Origin: Spirochaetota bacterium
GTDB taxonomy: Bacteria > Spirochaetota > UBA4802 > UBA5368
NCBI GenBank assembly: GCA_025457965.1
Contig: JALOTJ010000054.1
Location: 1-36,275, forward strand
Length of the DNA stretch: 36,275 nucleotides
Direction: 5' to 3'
Both the position numbers and the translations under genes were made by a program. Each line of letters starts with the position of its first letter. Position 1 is the stretch's first letter. This document shows, piece after piece, positions 9,010-17,637 of this stretch. Below the pieces are notes generated by a model. That model was not told where the DNA came from. It ran no database searches and saw only the letters and a list, made by a program, of their open reading frames with translations.

Positions 9010-9801
9010 CTATTCCCGGTCAGGGGCCATCTCTATCTGCGCGTACGCGGAGTGGTTATGGATCGACTCCATGTTCTCGGACTCCACCGAGAACCATAAA
9101 ATCCTCTCGTTCTTCATGAGACTTTCGGCCGCGCTCCGGACCATGTCCTCCACGAACATGGGATTAGCGTACGATTTCTCGGTGATGTATTTCTCGTCCT
9201 CGCGTTTCAGGATCGAATAGATGTCCGATGACGCGGCCGACTCGGCGATCGCGATGACATCTTCGATCCATATTCGCTCCCGCGCTTTGATGGTGATCGT
9301 GATGATGGAGCGCTGGTTGTGCGCCCCGAACTCGCTTATCTCCCTGGAACAGGGGCAGAGCGAGAGCACCGGAACGCTCACCTCCAGAACGTAATAATCG
9401 TCGAATGAGCCGGCCGAAAGCTTGCAGCGGTATTCCATTTTGGCCTTTTCGCGCGAGACCGGGGCCTCCTTGGTGATGAAATAGGGAAAGTCGATCTCGA
9501 AATGTGCGTTGCGGGCGGAGAGGGCCGTTTTCATCTCTTCCAGTATTTCACGTATATTCAGCGTGCTGATGCCGTCCTGGTAGCGGTTGAGGATCTCGAT
9601 AAAACGGCTCATATGCGTTCCGCGGAAGTTGTGCGGCAGGTCAACGTACATGTTGACGCGCGCCACCGTGTGCTGCCTGCCCTCGGCCCTGTCCAGCACC
9701 ACCACGGGATAGGATATGTTCTTGACCCCGACCTTGTTGATCGGCAGGTTTCGGGGATCGGACTCCGACTGGATGTCTTTGAGGTCTTTACGCGGCATCA
9801 T
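9010..9801 (-). CDS. folE2: GTP cyclohydrolase FolE2 (type IB)
   Basis: A 263-residue GCYH-IB enzyme converting GTP to 7,8-dihydroneopterin triphosphate, the first step to folate and queuosine. The diagnostic catalytic stretch is present: Cys149 in SLCPCSREISEFGAHNQRS with His161, plus N-terminal DLPHNFRGTHMSRF. FolE2 can use metals other than zinc, which is known of the family and not visible here. Its start overlaps the stop of the upstream lipoprotein gene (ATGA), and a second ATG follows directly. It ends the recA-map-lipoprotein-folE2 run. Confidence 0.95.
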   Translation of the reverse strand: MMPRKDLKDIQSESDPRNLPINKVGVKNISYPVVVLDRAEGRQHTVARVNMYVDLPHNFRGTHMSRFIEILNRYQDGISTLNIREILEEMKTALSARNAHFEIDFPYFITKEAPVSREKAKMEYRCKLSAGSFDDYYVLEVSVPVLSLCPCSREISEFGAHNQRSIITITIKARERIWIEDVIAIAESAASSDIYSILKREDEKYITEKSYANPMFVEDMVRSAAESLMKNERILWFSVESENMESIHNHSAYAQIEMAPDRE

Positions 9802-10121
9802 CGTCCTTCCATTGATTTCATAATCGTGTACTTTTCACAATCGTTCAGACAGCGCTGTTCCCGCTCGTCACACTCATCCATGCAGGCGCCCGACGTCCAG
9901 TGCCATTCATTTTCCAGCCGGGCCTCCGGCCCCCCGAAACCGACCTTCGGGCGCATGCCGGTACAGTTCTCAAGGCACTCCCGGTTTAACGAATGGCAGT
10001 TCGCCCTGCATTCCCTCATCTCGGGTGACCCGGTCGAAGCGCACGAGCCGATGCACACGCCGGCAGTCATAATAAGACCACCGAGGATGATAACACCTGA
10101 CAGGGCCGTTGTAAGCTTCAT
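9798..10121 (-). CDS. Small lipoprotein with two CX3C-X6-CX3C motifs
   Basis: A 107-residue exported protein. The N-terminal hydrophobic segment ends in IGSC (Cys27), a plausible relaxed lipobox. The mature part has two identical cysteine patterns, CRANCHSLNRECLENC and CMDECDEREQRCLNDC, each C-x3-C-x6-C-x3-C. This is the spacing of a helical hairpin stapled by two disulfides. A Gly/Pro-rich linker separates them. No family is recognised. It overlaps folE2 by ATGA and lies 58 bases from map. A role in metal or redox handling at the envelope is only a guess. Confidence 0.75.
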   Translation of the reverse strand: MKLTTALSGVIILGGLIMTAGVCIGSCASTGSPEMRECRANCHSLNRECLENCTGMRPKVGFGGPEARLENEWHWTSGACMDECDEREQRCLNDCEKYTIMKSMEGR

Positions 10122-10179
10122 ATGATTTCCAATAAGCTCCCACTGCCCGAATATTGATCAGATCTCCCGCGCCCGGTAT

Positions 10180-10932
10180 TCAGGCCGTCAATACGACCGG
10201 CCCTTTCGAGGTCACCGCGACCGTGTGCTCGTACTGTGCCGAAAGCCTTCCGTCGGCGGTCACCACGGTCCAGCCGTCTCGAAGCGAAAGCACATCGGGC
10301 GCGCCCTCGTTGATCATGGGCTCGACCGCGAGTACCATGCCCTCCTCGATGACCCTTCCCGTGCCTTTTCTGCCAAAGTGCGGAATCGAAGGCTGTTCGT
10401 GTACCGCGAAGCCCACGCCGTGGCCGGTGAATTCCCGCACCACGCTGAACCCGCGGCTTTCGGCAAGGGATTGTATGGCCGCACCCACATCGCCCAGGCG
10501 GTTACCGGCACGCAACAGCGCTATCGCCCGCGCCAGCGCCTCTTCTGTGGTCCGCGCCAGGAGCGCCGCTCGCTCCGCGACGGGTTCGACCAGGAAGGTC
10601 ACACAACTGTCGGCGAAATACCCGTTTTTAACCACGCCTATGTCGATTTTAACCAGATCCCCGGCGCGTACAATCTTATTTTTTGAAGGGATGCCGTGAA
10701 CGATCTCATTGTTGAGCGAGATACAGCTGGCGTAATCGTACTTGCGTATCGTCTTGAACGAAGGCCGCGCCCTGTGCCGTTGTATCCGCTCCTCGATGAA
10801 ACGGTCTACCTCAAGCGTCGACCTGTCAACAAGCGTCTCGCCGGATATCTCCGCAAAGATTCCGGCGATAATCCTGCCCGCCTCCCTGATGCGTTCGATA
10901 TCGTCCGTGGATTTAAGACGTACATCCCTCAT
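10180..10932 (-). CDS. map: Methionine aminopeptidase, type I
   Basis: A 250-residue type Ia methionine aminopeptidase that removes the initiator methionine from nascent proteins. All expected residues are visible: His79 in EIVHGIP, and the metal ligands Asp97 (KIDIGV), Asp108 (FADSC), His171 (TGHGVG), Glu204 (AVEPM) and Glu235 (EHT). The length is standard. It starts 16 bases after the recA stop, so it is probably co-transcribed with recA. Confidence 0.96.
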   Translation of the reverse strand: MRDVRLKSTDDIERIREAGRIIAGIFAEISGETLVDRSTLEVDRFIEERIQRHRARPSFKTIRKYDYASCISLNNEIVHGIPSKNKIVRAGDLVKIDIGVVKNGYFADSCVTFLVEPVAERAALLARTTEEALARAIALLRAGNRLGDVGAAIQSLAESRGFSVVREFTGHGVGFAVHEQPSIPHFGRKGTGRVIEEGMVLAVEPMINEGAPDVLSLRDGWTVVTADGRLSAQYEHTVAVTSKGPVVLTA

Positions 10933-10948
10933 GGGGCCTGTAGCTCCC

Positions 10949-11992
10949 CTACGATTTCACCGCTTCCTCGGCCGGCTTCTCTTCGACGATGATTCCGGTG
11001 GCGAGCTTGATTTTATGCTCGATCTCGCGCGCAATCTCCTGATGCTCCTTTAAAAACGTTTTCGCGTTCTCCCTGCCCTGTCCCACGCGCTCCTCGCCAT
11101 AGGAATACCATGTGCCGGCCTTCTTCACAATGCCCAGGCTGGTGCCCATATCGAGAATGCCGCCCTCGCGCGATATACCTGAATCATACATAACGTCGAA
11201 TTCCGCCTGCCGAAAGGGCGGCGCCACTTTATTCTTGACCACCTTGACCCGGACGCGGTTGCCGATCGCCTCGTCCCCGTTTTTAAGCGTCTCGATACGC
11301 CGTATGTCAAGTCGCACCGAGGCATAAAACTTGAGCGCGTTTCCCCCGGTCGTGGTTTCGGGCGAGCCGAACATCACGCCGATCTTGTGCCGTATCTGGT
11401 TGATGAAAATAACCGATGTCTTGGACTTGGCGATCACCCCGGTGAGTTTTCGAAGCGCCTGGCTCATCAGTCGCGCCTGCAGGCCCATGTGCGAATCGCC
11501 CATCTCGCCTTCGATTTCGGCCTTGGGCACGAGCGCCGCGACTGAGTCGATTACCACCACATCCAGTGCTCCGGAGCGCACCAGCGCCTCGGTGATCTCC
11601 AGCGCCTCCTCGCCGGTGTCAGGCTGGGATACGAGGAGGTCGTCGGTTAGAACGCCGAGTTTCGCCGCGTAGGCCGGGTCGAGCGCGTGCTCCGCGTCAA
11701 CGAACGCGGCGACCCCGCCTGACTTCTGCGCCTCGGCGATCATGTGCAGCGTCAGCGTGGTCTTACCCGAGGATTCCGGACCGAATATCTCGGTGATCCT
11801 GCCACGCGGGATCCCCCCTATGCCGAGCCCAACGTCGAGCTCGATCGACCCCGAGGAGATGGCAGCCACCTTTATTTTGGCGGACTCGTCTCCGAGCCGC
11901 ATTATTGAGCCCTTGCCAAACTGCTTTTCTATCTGGGCCATGGCCGATTCGAGCGCCTGTGCCTTCTGGTTCAGTTCCTTTTGTTCTGACAT
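10949..11992 (-). CDS. recA: Recombinase RecA
   Basis: A 347-residue RecA that forms filaments on single-stranded DNA for homologous recombination and SOS induction. It has the Walker A motif GPESSGKT, the L1 loop region [25 protein letters not shown] and the L2 region with [24 protein letters not shown]. The C-terminal tail is acidic/Lys-rich. A GAGGAGAT site lies just before the ATG. The upstream 195 bases are AT-rich, but I find no convincing LexA box. Confidence 0.98.
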   Translation of the reverse strand: MSEQKELNQKAQALESAMAQIEKQFGKGSIMRLGDESAKIKVAAISSGSIELDVGLGIGGIPRGRITEIFGPESSGKTTLTLHMIAEAQKSGGVAAFVDAEHALDPAYAAKLGVLTDDLLVSQPDTGEEALEITEALVRSGALDVVVIDSVAALVPKAEIEGEMGDSHMGLQARLMSQALRKLTGVIAKSKTSVIFINQIRHKIGVMFGSPETTTGGNALKFYASVRLDIRRIETLKNGDEAIGNRVRVKVVKNKVAPPFRQAEFDVMYDSGISREGGILDMGTSLGIVKKAGTWYSYGEERVGQGRENAKTFLKEHQEIAREIEHKIKLATGIIVEEKPAEEAVKS

Positions 11993-12098
11993 TCCGATCT
12001 CCTCGAGATTTTAAATTGCCACTCCGTGCTACTACTTAAACGAATTTACGCAACAAAATATGAAAACGAAATTGAGCCATATATAAAAATTTAAGAAA

Positions 12099-12125
12099 GC
12101 ACGGGCCGACCTCCCCGCTCCGTGC
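12099..12125 (-). terminator. Possible terminator hairpin between the YgiQ-type gene and recA
   Basis: GCACGG and CCGTGC form a 6-bp stem around a 15-base loop. Read on the minus strand it is followed by tttcttaaattttt. It lies between the YgiQ-type gene stop (12188) and recA. The stem is short, so support is modest. Confidence 0.35.
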
Positions 12126-12187
12126 CGCATTCGTTGTTTTTGTCGTCGATTTGCCGGAAAAAGTCAAGAAAAATACTACATTTATGT

Positions 12188-13849
12188 TTAGTTATTTGCT
12201 TTTTTATGGAAAACGTCGTGCTGACCCCTGCGCTCCTGGTCGCCGCGCGCAACGAAGACCTTTTCGCCGGTGAGCGGATCGAAGCCCGTGTGATATATCG
12301 CCGACGAGAGGGTGAGCGGAAGGGGTATAAACGCCTGCACCTGTTCCGGCATGAAACCAAAGACCGAGAGCACGCGCTCGCGCATTGCTTTCATGTCGGC
12401 CATGCGACAGCCCGGATGGCATGACATCAGGTAGGGAAGTATGTATTGCCGCCTGCCGGCCGTGCGCGACGCCGCGAAAAACGCCTCGGCGAACTCCTCC
12501 AGGCCGTAGAGGTGTTTTTTACGCATAACGTCAAGAACGCCCGCCGAGGTGTGCTCGGGGGCGATTTTGAGCTGGCCGCTTACGTGGTCACGTGCGAGGA
12601 TTTTAAGCAGCGACGGGTCGTCACGCATGAAAAGGTCATAGCGTATTCCCGAGCCCACCGTTGCGTGCCGCACGCCGGGCGCTCCCAGCGCCCGGGCCAG
12701 AAGCTTCATCCATGAGGCGGTGTTCACCTTCAGGTTCCGGCAGAGGTCCGGATGGAGACAGCTCTGCCGCGAGCACCGCCAGTCGGCCGCACAGACGGTC
12801 CCGTACATGTTCGCCGACGGTCCGCCGATATCGGTGATGTGTCCGCCGAAGCCTTCCTCGGCCGAGAGCCGGGCGACCTCTTCCATGATTGAATCCTCGC
12901 TCCGCGGCACGATCCGCCGTCCCTGATGGAGACCCAGCGAGCAGAAGGCGCAGCCGGACACGCAGCCGCGGTGCGAGTTGATCGAACTGCGAATCACCGA
13001 AAAACCGGGCACCTCCTCGCGGTACGACGGGTGCGGCCGCCGCGCGAAGGGCAGGCCGTATATGGCGTCCAGGCGTTCGCTCTCCATCCGCGGCGACGGG
13101 TGCTGCACGATATAACGCTTTCCGGACTCCTGTGCCAGCACACGGTGCTGGTTGCGGTAGAACTCCCCGTAAAAGCGCGCGTAGGTGTTCCGGTCCTTCA
13201 CGGTTTCGGCCTCGGGGGGGAGCATGAGCGCCCCGGCGGGCGGGTCCCGGCGCACCTCGACGGTGCCGGGAATGTCCGAAAGCGATTCGCCGGCGTTCAG
13301 CCTGTGCGCGATCTCCACAACCTGCGACTCGCCCATCCCGTGGACCAGGATGTCGGCCTTCGAGTCGAGAAGGATCGAGCGGCGTACCCGGTCATCCCAG
13401 AAGTCATAATGCGCGAAGCGCCGCATCGAAGCCTCGATACCGCCAAGCACTATCGGCACGTCCCTGTAGGCCGCGCGTATCATGTTGGCATAGACAATCA
13501 CCGCCCGCTCGGGTTTCCCGCCGCCGCCCCCCCCCGGTGCGTAGGGATCGTCATTGCGTACTTTCTTAAACGCGGTAAAGCGCGCGAGCATGGAATCCAC
13601 ATTGCCCGAGGTTACACCGAAGAAGAGGCGCGGCTTTCCAAAAACGGTCACGGCTTCGGGCGTCCTCCAGAGGGGCATGGGCAGAATGGCAACGCGGTAG
13701 CCCTCGGCCTCCAGGACCCGCCCGATCACCGCCGCGCCGAAGGACGGATGATCAACGTACGCGTCGCCCGTAATGATGACCGCGTCCACGGAGCGCCATC
13801 CGAGGCGCTCGACCTCTTCGCGCGATATGGGGAGAAACTGAAGAGACAT
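12188..13849 (-). CDS. YgiQ-family radical SAM protein
   Basis: A 553-residue protein of the YgiQ/UPF0313 family of radical SAM enzymes. The N-terminal B12-binding-like region carries DAVIITGDAYVDHPSFG and the LGGIEASMRRFAHYDFW signature. The radical SAM [4Fe-4S] motif is GCVSGCAFC (CxxxCxFC), and YLMSCHPGCRMADM lies near the C-terminus. It is shorter than E. coli YgiQ (about 740), but short forms ending after the SAM domain are common. The reaction is not established for the family. It is separated from recA by about 195 bases and diverges from the small winged-helix gene. Confidence 0.92.
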   Translation of the reverse strand: MSLQFLPISREEVERLGWRSVDAVIITGDAYVDHPSFGAAVIGRVLEAEGYRVAILPMPLWRTPEAVTVFGKPRLFFGVTSGNVDSMLARFTAFKKVRNDDPYAPGGGGGGKPERAVIVYANMIRAAYRDVPIVLGGIEASMRRFAHYDFWDDRVRRSILLDSKADILVHGMGESQVVEIAHRLNAGESLSDIPGTVEVRRDPPAGALMLPPEAETVKDRNTYARFYGEFYRNQHRVLAQESGKRYIVQHPSPRMESERLDAIYGLPFARRPHPSYREEVPGFSVIRSSINSHRGCVSGCAFCSLGLHQGRRIVPRSEDSIMEEVARLSAEEGFGGHITDIGGPSANMYGTVCAADWRCSRQSCLHPDLCRNLKVNTASWMKLLARALGAPGVRHATVGSGIRYDLFMRDDPSLLKILARDHVSGQLKIAPEHTSAGVLDVMRKKHLYGLEEFAEAFFAASRTAGRRQYILPYLMSCHPGCRMADMKAMRERVLSVFGFMPEQVQAFIPLPLTLSSAIYHTGFDPLTGEKVFVARGDQERRGQHDVFHKKANN

Positions 13850-14122
13850 CTAGTATAACACCCTTACCCTTCCGCCACCGCGTCTGTATTCGGCAACCGG
13901 ACGCTGTCACTACCAGATACTATCACCCGCACCGGAAATAAAGGCAAATATATGATGAAAAACGCATCCGGTCATAAAAAAACCGTACGCATTTCAAAAT
14001 TGACCCGGATGTCGACCGCGCGCATCGTAAATAGTTAATTGCCGCACTGCTTCCACGATTATTTCTTTGACAGCGGCGCGGCCTGATGATGCCATCGTAC
14101 CGTCGTTCGCCGGGAATTTCCC
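13850..14122. other. Divergent intergenic region
   Basis: The region separates the YgiQ-type gene (minus) from the small winged-helix gene (plus) and should hold both promoters. TTGACC near 13999 and TTGACA near 14064-14069 are visible, but neither has a good -10 at standard spacing. CATCCGG/CCGGATG half-sites about 33 bases apart flank the AT-rich part. I see no gene or RNA here. Confidence 0.4.
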
Positions 14123-14344
14123 ATGGAAAACACTAAACTTGACATTCTCCATGACATTTTTGTCCGCACGCGGGAGGGCGGATTCGTTTCCCTGCACGAA
14201 ATCGAGGTAAACACGGCACTCACGGGTTCGCGTCTTCGCCCTATTCTCGAAGATCTGAAGGAAGAAGGGCTCGTCAACGAGCAATCCGGGGGATTTTTTG
14301 TCGCCCCCGGCGGGATTCACTTCTGCCGCGGCCGGTGGGATTAA
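14123..14344 (+). CDS. Small winged-helix-like protein
   Basis: A 73-residue protein whose pattern fits a single winged-helix DNA-binding domain. It has an N-terminal helix (KLDILHDIFVRT), helix-turn-helix (SLHEIEVNTALTGSRLRPILEDLKEEGLV), then a beta-wing (QSGGFFVAPGGIHF). This is the usual MarR/ArsR-type ending reduced to the core. The ribosome-binding site is weak. It lies 146 bases upstream of ccmA on the same strand, so a role in regulating the ccm genes is possible but not shown. Confidence 0.6.
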   Translation: MENTKLDILHDIFVRTREGGFVSLHEIEVNTALTGSRLRPILEDLKEEGLVNEQSGGFFVAPGGIHFCRGRWD

Positions 14345-14442
14345 GCGGGGCATTCTCCGTGCTCTCGCGGCCTGCAGGATATTGAAGACTGCATAAATCG
14401 AAGGACGGCACGGGGATACACCAATCCCGGCGTTTAAAATAT

Positions 14443-14475
14443 TTGACAATTCAACAATCTGACACGATTCATTAT
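14443..14475 (+). promoter_or_regulatory. Possible promoter for the ccm operon
   Basis: TTGACA (14443-14448), a full -35 match, lies about 40 bases upstream of ccmA. The nearest -10-like hexamer, CATTAT (14470-14475), is 21 bases away, longer than usual. The call is weak. Confidence 0.28.
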
Positions 14476-14489
14476 GGATTGATGATCCC

Positions 14490-15110
14490 ATGGAAAATTC
14501 TGCAATAACCGTAACGGCACAATCCATATCGAAATCCTTCGGCCCCGCAAGGATTTTTGAAGGCATTTCCTTCTCACTCGTTACGGGTGAGTCGATTGCC
14601 GTCACCGGGCCCAACGGTTCGGGAAAATCAACACTGTGTGAGATCGTCGCCGGCATCCGTCGACCAACGGGCGGATCGATTGAGTATACTCTTAACCGGC
14701 AACCGCTGTGCGGGGACGGGCTGTTAAGCGTCACAGGAATCGCGAGCCCCAGGATCAATCCCTACGAAGCGCTGACGGGCATGGAAAACGTCGAATTCGC
14801 CGCACGGGCGCGTGGAATAGACATGTCTTCGACCCTGCCGTTGTTTGAATCGTTCGGACTCCACCGTCATCGCGGCAAGTCCCTCCGTCATTACTCCTCG
14901 GGCATGCGGCAGCGCCTTAAACTGATTCTCGCGGTGCTGCACCATCCCGCCCTGCTCATACTCGACGAACCGGGATCGAACCTCGATGCCGAGGGCAGAA
15001 GGCAGTTCGCCGCGTATATCGACTCGCTCCGTACACGCACCGCCATCATCATCGCCACCAACGACATGGAAGAGGCCCGCCTCTGCTGTGGGGCGGTGAG
15101 CCTTGCTTAA
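14490..15110 (+). CDS. ccmA: Cytochrome c maturation ABC transporter ATPase CcmA
   Basis: A 206-residue ABC ATPase of the CcmAB(CD) haem-handling complex. Its ATP hydrolysis releases haem-loaded CcmE from CcmCD. It has Walker A GPNGSGKS, the ABC signature YSSGMRQRL, Walker B LLILDEP and a switch region. The length matches CcmA. It overlaps ccmB by 8 bases, so translation is coupled. A generic ABC ATPase assignment is ruled out by the ccmBCDE genes that follow. Confidence 0.93.
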   Translation: MENSAITVTAQSISKSFGPARIFEGISFSLVTGESIAVTGPNGSGKSTLCEIVAGIRRPTGGSIEYTLNRQPLCGDGLLSVTGIASPRINPYEALTGMENVEFAARARGIDMSSTLPLFESFGLHRHRGKSLRHYSSGMRQRLKLILAVLHHPALLILDEPGSNLDAEGRRQFAAYIDSLRTRTAIIIATNDMEEARLCCGAVSLA

Positions 15111-15759
15111 CGCGATACTAAGCAACATCGTCAAGGACTTCCGCATCGAGTTCAGGCGTCGCTTCGCGGTGAACATCGCGCTGTCGTTCGCTGCAATAAC
15201 GACGCTCGCGGTAAGCCTCACCGCGGGGGGCGTGCGATTGGGCTCGCAGACGCAGGCCATGCTCTTCTGGATCATCCTGTTTTTCAGCGCCATGAACGGC
15301 CTGGCGCATGTCTTCACGCGCGAGGAGGAGGAAGGCACCGCGCTTTTTCTCAGGGTCACCTCCCCGGCCGCAGCGGTGTACACCGCGAAACTCGCTTTCA
15401 ACATCGCCGTCATTTTCATCATCGCCGCCGTAATAAGCCCGCTCTACGTGTTTTTTCTGAACGTCGACCTCGTCGCCCCGTCCGCGTTCGCGGCCGCGGT
15501 CTGCGCCGGTTCACTCGCCATCGCGTCCTCGGCGACGGTGCTCGCCGCCATCGTCGCCAGGGCGGGAGGGAGGGGCTCGCTCTTTACGATCATCTCGTTC
15601 CCCGTGGTGCTTCCCCCGCTCTGGGTGGCCGTCGGGGCCACCCGGGCCTCGATCTCAGGCAGCGCGTCGACCGAGGGCGTGATTTTTTTACTTGCATTTT
15701 CGGGTGCGCTCGTCGCTGTATCGTATATGCTTTTCGGGCACATCTGGATCGAAGAATAA
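15103..15759 (+). CDS. ccmB: Haem exporter permease subunit CcmB
   Basis: A 218-residue membrane protein with about six hydrophobic segments, partner of CcmA. The N-terminus (LSNIVKDFRIEFRRRF) and the FSAMNGLAHVFTREEEEGTALFLR loop are typical of CcmB, and the length equals the E. coli protein (220). The start is TTG at 15103, the first start after an in-frame TGA, and it overlaps the ccmA stop. It is part of ccmABCDEF. Confidence 0.92.
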   Translation: MLNAILSNIVKDFRIEFRRRFAVNIALSFAAITTLAVSLTAGGVRLGSQTQAMLFWIILFFSAMNGLAHVFTREEEEGTALFLRVTSPAAAVYTAKLAFNIAVIFIIAAVISPLYVFFLNVDLVAPSAFAAAVCAGSLAIASSATVLAAIVARAGGRGSLFTIISFPVVLPPLWVAVGATRASISGSASTEGVIFLLAFSGALVAVSYMLFGHIWIEE

Positions 15760-15779
15760 TCCCCGGCGGCGCAACCGAC

Positions 15780-16445
15780 ATGTTGATCACGCGACTTGTT
15801 TATATTTTCATGCCCACCGCCGTCATAATGGCATTCTGCTACGCGCCAGCGGCCGCGGTCCTGGGCGAGACGAGCAGGCTGCTCTACTTCCATGTGCCGC
15901 TCGCATGGATTTCGGTCATGGCCTTTGCCGTGTCAGGTGTTGCGGCGATGCTGTTTCTGGCTGATAAGAAAAGCCGCTTTACCTACATGGAAGACTCTTT
16001 CCACAATTCCGCATCGCTCGGCACACTCACCGCCGTGCTTGCCACCGCAAGCGGATCGGTCTGGGCGAAGCTCATGTGGGGGAGCTACTGGAACTGGGAC
16101 CCGCGCCAGACATCGATCGTCATTCTGCTCCTTATCTATTCAGCCTATTTCAGCCTCCGCTCCGCGCTCGAGGGCAAGCCCGCGCGGGGGCGGCTCTCCG
16201 CGGCCTACCTTATCATCGCAATGACCGCCATGCCGTTTTTCGTCTTCGTCGTGCCGCGCGTCTTCCCGTCGCTGCACCCCGACCCCGTCATCAATCCGGA
16301 CATGAAAATACATCTCGAGATCGAGATGAAGCTTACGCTGCTGATCTCGGTCGTCGCCTTTTCCCTGCTCTACTTTTACCTCCTTGAAATCCTGAACAGG
16401 CTGTCAAGAATTCGTAACGCCGTGGAGGTTCAACACCATGAATAA
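15780..16445 (+). CDS. ccmC: Cytochrome c maturation protein CcmC
   Basis: A 221-residue six-TM haem-handling protein that loads haem onto CcmE. It has the Trp-rich periplasmic WGSYWNWDPRQTS (WWD domain) flanked by the two haem-ligand histidines in YFHVP and SLHPDP. The length is as expected. Its end overlaps the start of ccmD by 8 bases. Confidence 0.94.
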   Translation: MLITRLVYIFMPTAVIMAFCYAPAAAVLGETSRLLYFHVPLAWISVMAFAVSGVAAMLFLADKKSRFTYMEDSFHNSASLGTLTAVLATASGSVWAKLMWGSYWNWDPRQTSIVILLLIYSAYFSLRSALEGKPARGRLSAAYLIIAMTAMPFFVFVVPRVFPSLHPDPVINPDMKIHLEIEMKLTLLISVVAFSLLYFYLLEILNRLSRIRNAVEVQHHE

Positions 16446-16707
16446 ACGACTGCGCCCGGCCCTTTCGGCACTTACTCTCGCGTTCCTGCTCGGGCTCACC
16501 GCCTTGACCGCTTCCGGCATAACGTCGGCCATGGCATATGCCGCCGAAACGGTATCGGAGGAGGCCGCGCCGTCCGATACCGCGGCCGACAGCGCTCCTT
16601 CACGCGTAATGTGGGTGGTGCTCTTCGTCTGGCTCGGCATTGGAGCCTATCTTTTCAAAATCGATCGGAGCATCGCCCGGCTGGAGAGAAAGATCGATGA
16701 GCGCTAA
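16438..16707 (+). CDS. ccmD: CcmD family protein
   Basis: An 89-residue small membrane protein in the CcmD position between ccmC and ccmE. An N-terminal hydrophobic segment (about 9-33), a Glu/Ala/Ser-rich linker and a C-terminal TM helix are followed by the basic tail YLFKIDRSIARLERKIDER, as in CcmD family proteins. A good site (GGAGG) precedes the ATG. CcmD bridges CcmC and CcmE for release of haem-CcmE. It is longer than E. coli CcmD (69) because of the N-terminal segment. Confidence 0.85.
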   Translation: MNKRLRPALSALTLAFLLGLTALTASGITSAMAYAAETVSEEAAPSDTAADSAPSRVMWVVLFVWLGIGAYLFKIDRSIARLERKIDER

Positions 16708-17071
16708 AAGGATCGTCGGCATACTCATCGTCGCCGCCTGCGTCTCGGTCGCCGCCTTCTCAATGCGCGGCATGCTTACGCCCTATGTATCGTTCGCCGA
16801 CGCGATGAAGTCCGGCGAATATGTCCAGATCATCGGCATGCGTCCGAAGTCGGCCCCGGTCGAAAACATGAAGGGTAGCTTCGCGTTCACGCTGCGCGAT
16901 GAGAATGGAGCGTCGCTGCGGGTGGTCCACAGGGGCGTCAGGCCTCAGAACTTCGAGCATGCCGACCGAATCGTCGCGCTCGGCACCTATGACCCACGGG
17001 GCGGCATTTTCGCTGCAGACAGGCTGCTGGTCAAGTGTCCATCGAAATACACGGGAGAGAAACAGCAATGA
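16697..17071 (+). CDS. ccmE: Haem chaperone CcmE, Cys-type (CxxxY)
   Basis: A 124-residue periplasmic OB-fold haem chaperone with one N-terminal TM anchor (about 6-22). The haem-attaching motif reads KCPSKYTGE: Cys114 takes the place of the usual histidine and Tyr118 is kept (CxxxY instead of HxxxY). Cys-type CcmE proteins are known from sulfate reducers and archaea, where the variant pathway is called System I* and usually lacks ccmH. The same is seen here, with no ccmGHI nearby. The start at 16697 (MSAKR), preceded by GGAGAG, is preferred over the in-frame start at 16640. It overlaps ccmD and ccmF. Confidence 0.92.
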   Translation: MSAKRIVGILIVAACVSVAAFSMRGMLTPYVSFADAMKSGEYVQIIGMRPKSAPVENMKGSFAFTLRDENGASLRVVHRGVRPQNFEHADRIVALGTYDPRGGIFAADRLLVKCPSKYTGEKQQ

Positions 17072-17637
17072 ACACCGGCACAGTGCTTATCCTGGTCTCG
17101 CTCGTCCTTTCGCTCGTATCGCTCTATTTTCTGGCGCGGGGCGCGGCGGGTAACGTTTTTGCGAAAATCACCGCACGGCGGATATTCTATCTATCCGGCA
17201 TTTCAATCACCTTCGCCGTAATCCTGCTTTTCTTCTCCTTCATCAGTCACAGCTTTCAGTTCAACTACGTATACAGCTATTCCTCGCGCGAACTGCCGCT
17301 TGCGTACCTTGTCGCGGGATTCTGGGCCGGGCAGGAGGGAACTTTTCTTCTGTGGGTCTTCATACTGTACGTCCTCGGTTTTTTCATAATTCGGTCGAAT
17401 GACCGTGACGAGTGCCTGGTGGTATCGATCGTCACCATCAGCCAGATTTTTCTTCTGCTCGTGCTCGTAATCTACAGTCCCTTCCGCTATGTCTGGCAGG
17501 CGCATCCGGAACAGTTCGCCGTCGGCTCGATCCCGCCGGACGGTGCGGGGCTCAATCCCCTTCTGCAGCCGCGCTGCTGCGAAACGATTTTTCAACCTGG
17601 ATCGTCAGGAGCTACCGATGGACGCTCTTCACCATGA
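17068..17637 (+). pseudogene. ccmF: CcmF N-terminal fragment (frameshifted)
   Basis: The ATG overlaps the ccmE stop (ATGA) with GGAGAG upstream. The frame reads as a normal CcmF/NrfE haem lyase for about 167 residues: several TM helices, GFWAGQEGTFLLWVFI, then IPPDGAGLNPLLQ. After the CTGCAG at 17563-17568 the frame becomes nonsense and stops at 17637. In intact CcmF this point is followed by the xPWxxxHPPxLFxGY haem-binding loop and a TM helix, which are missing. CcmF transfers haem from CcmE to apocytochrome. Confidence 0.85.

Noticed and set aside
12001-12090. LexA box before recA
   Set aside because: AT-rich, but no clear palindrome matching known LexA sites was found.
12926-13858. 310-residue plus-strand ORF
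   Set aside because: Antisense to the YgiQ-type radical SAM gene.
13994-14758. 254-residue minus-strand ORF
   Set aside because: Antisense to the winged-helix gene and the start of ccmA, which has Walker motifs.
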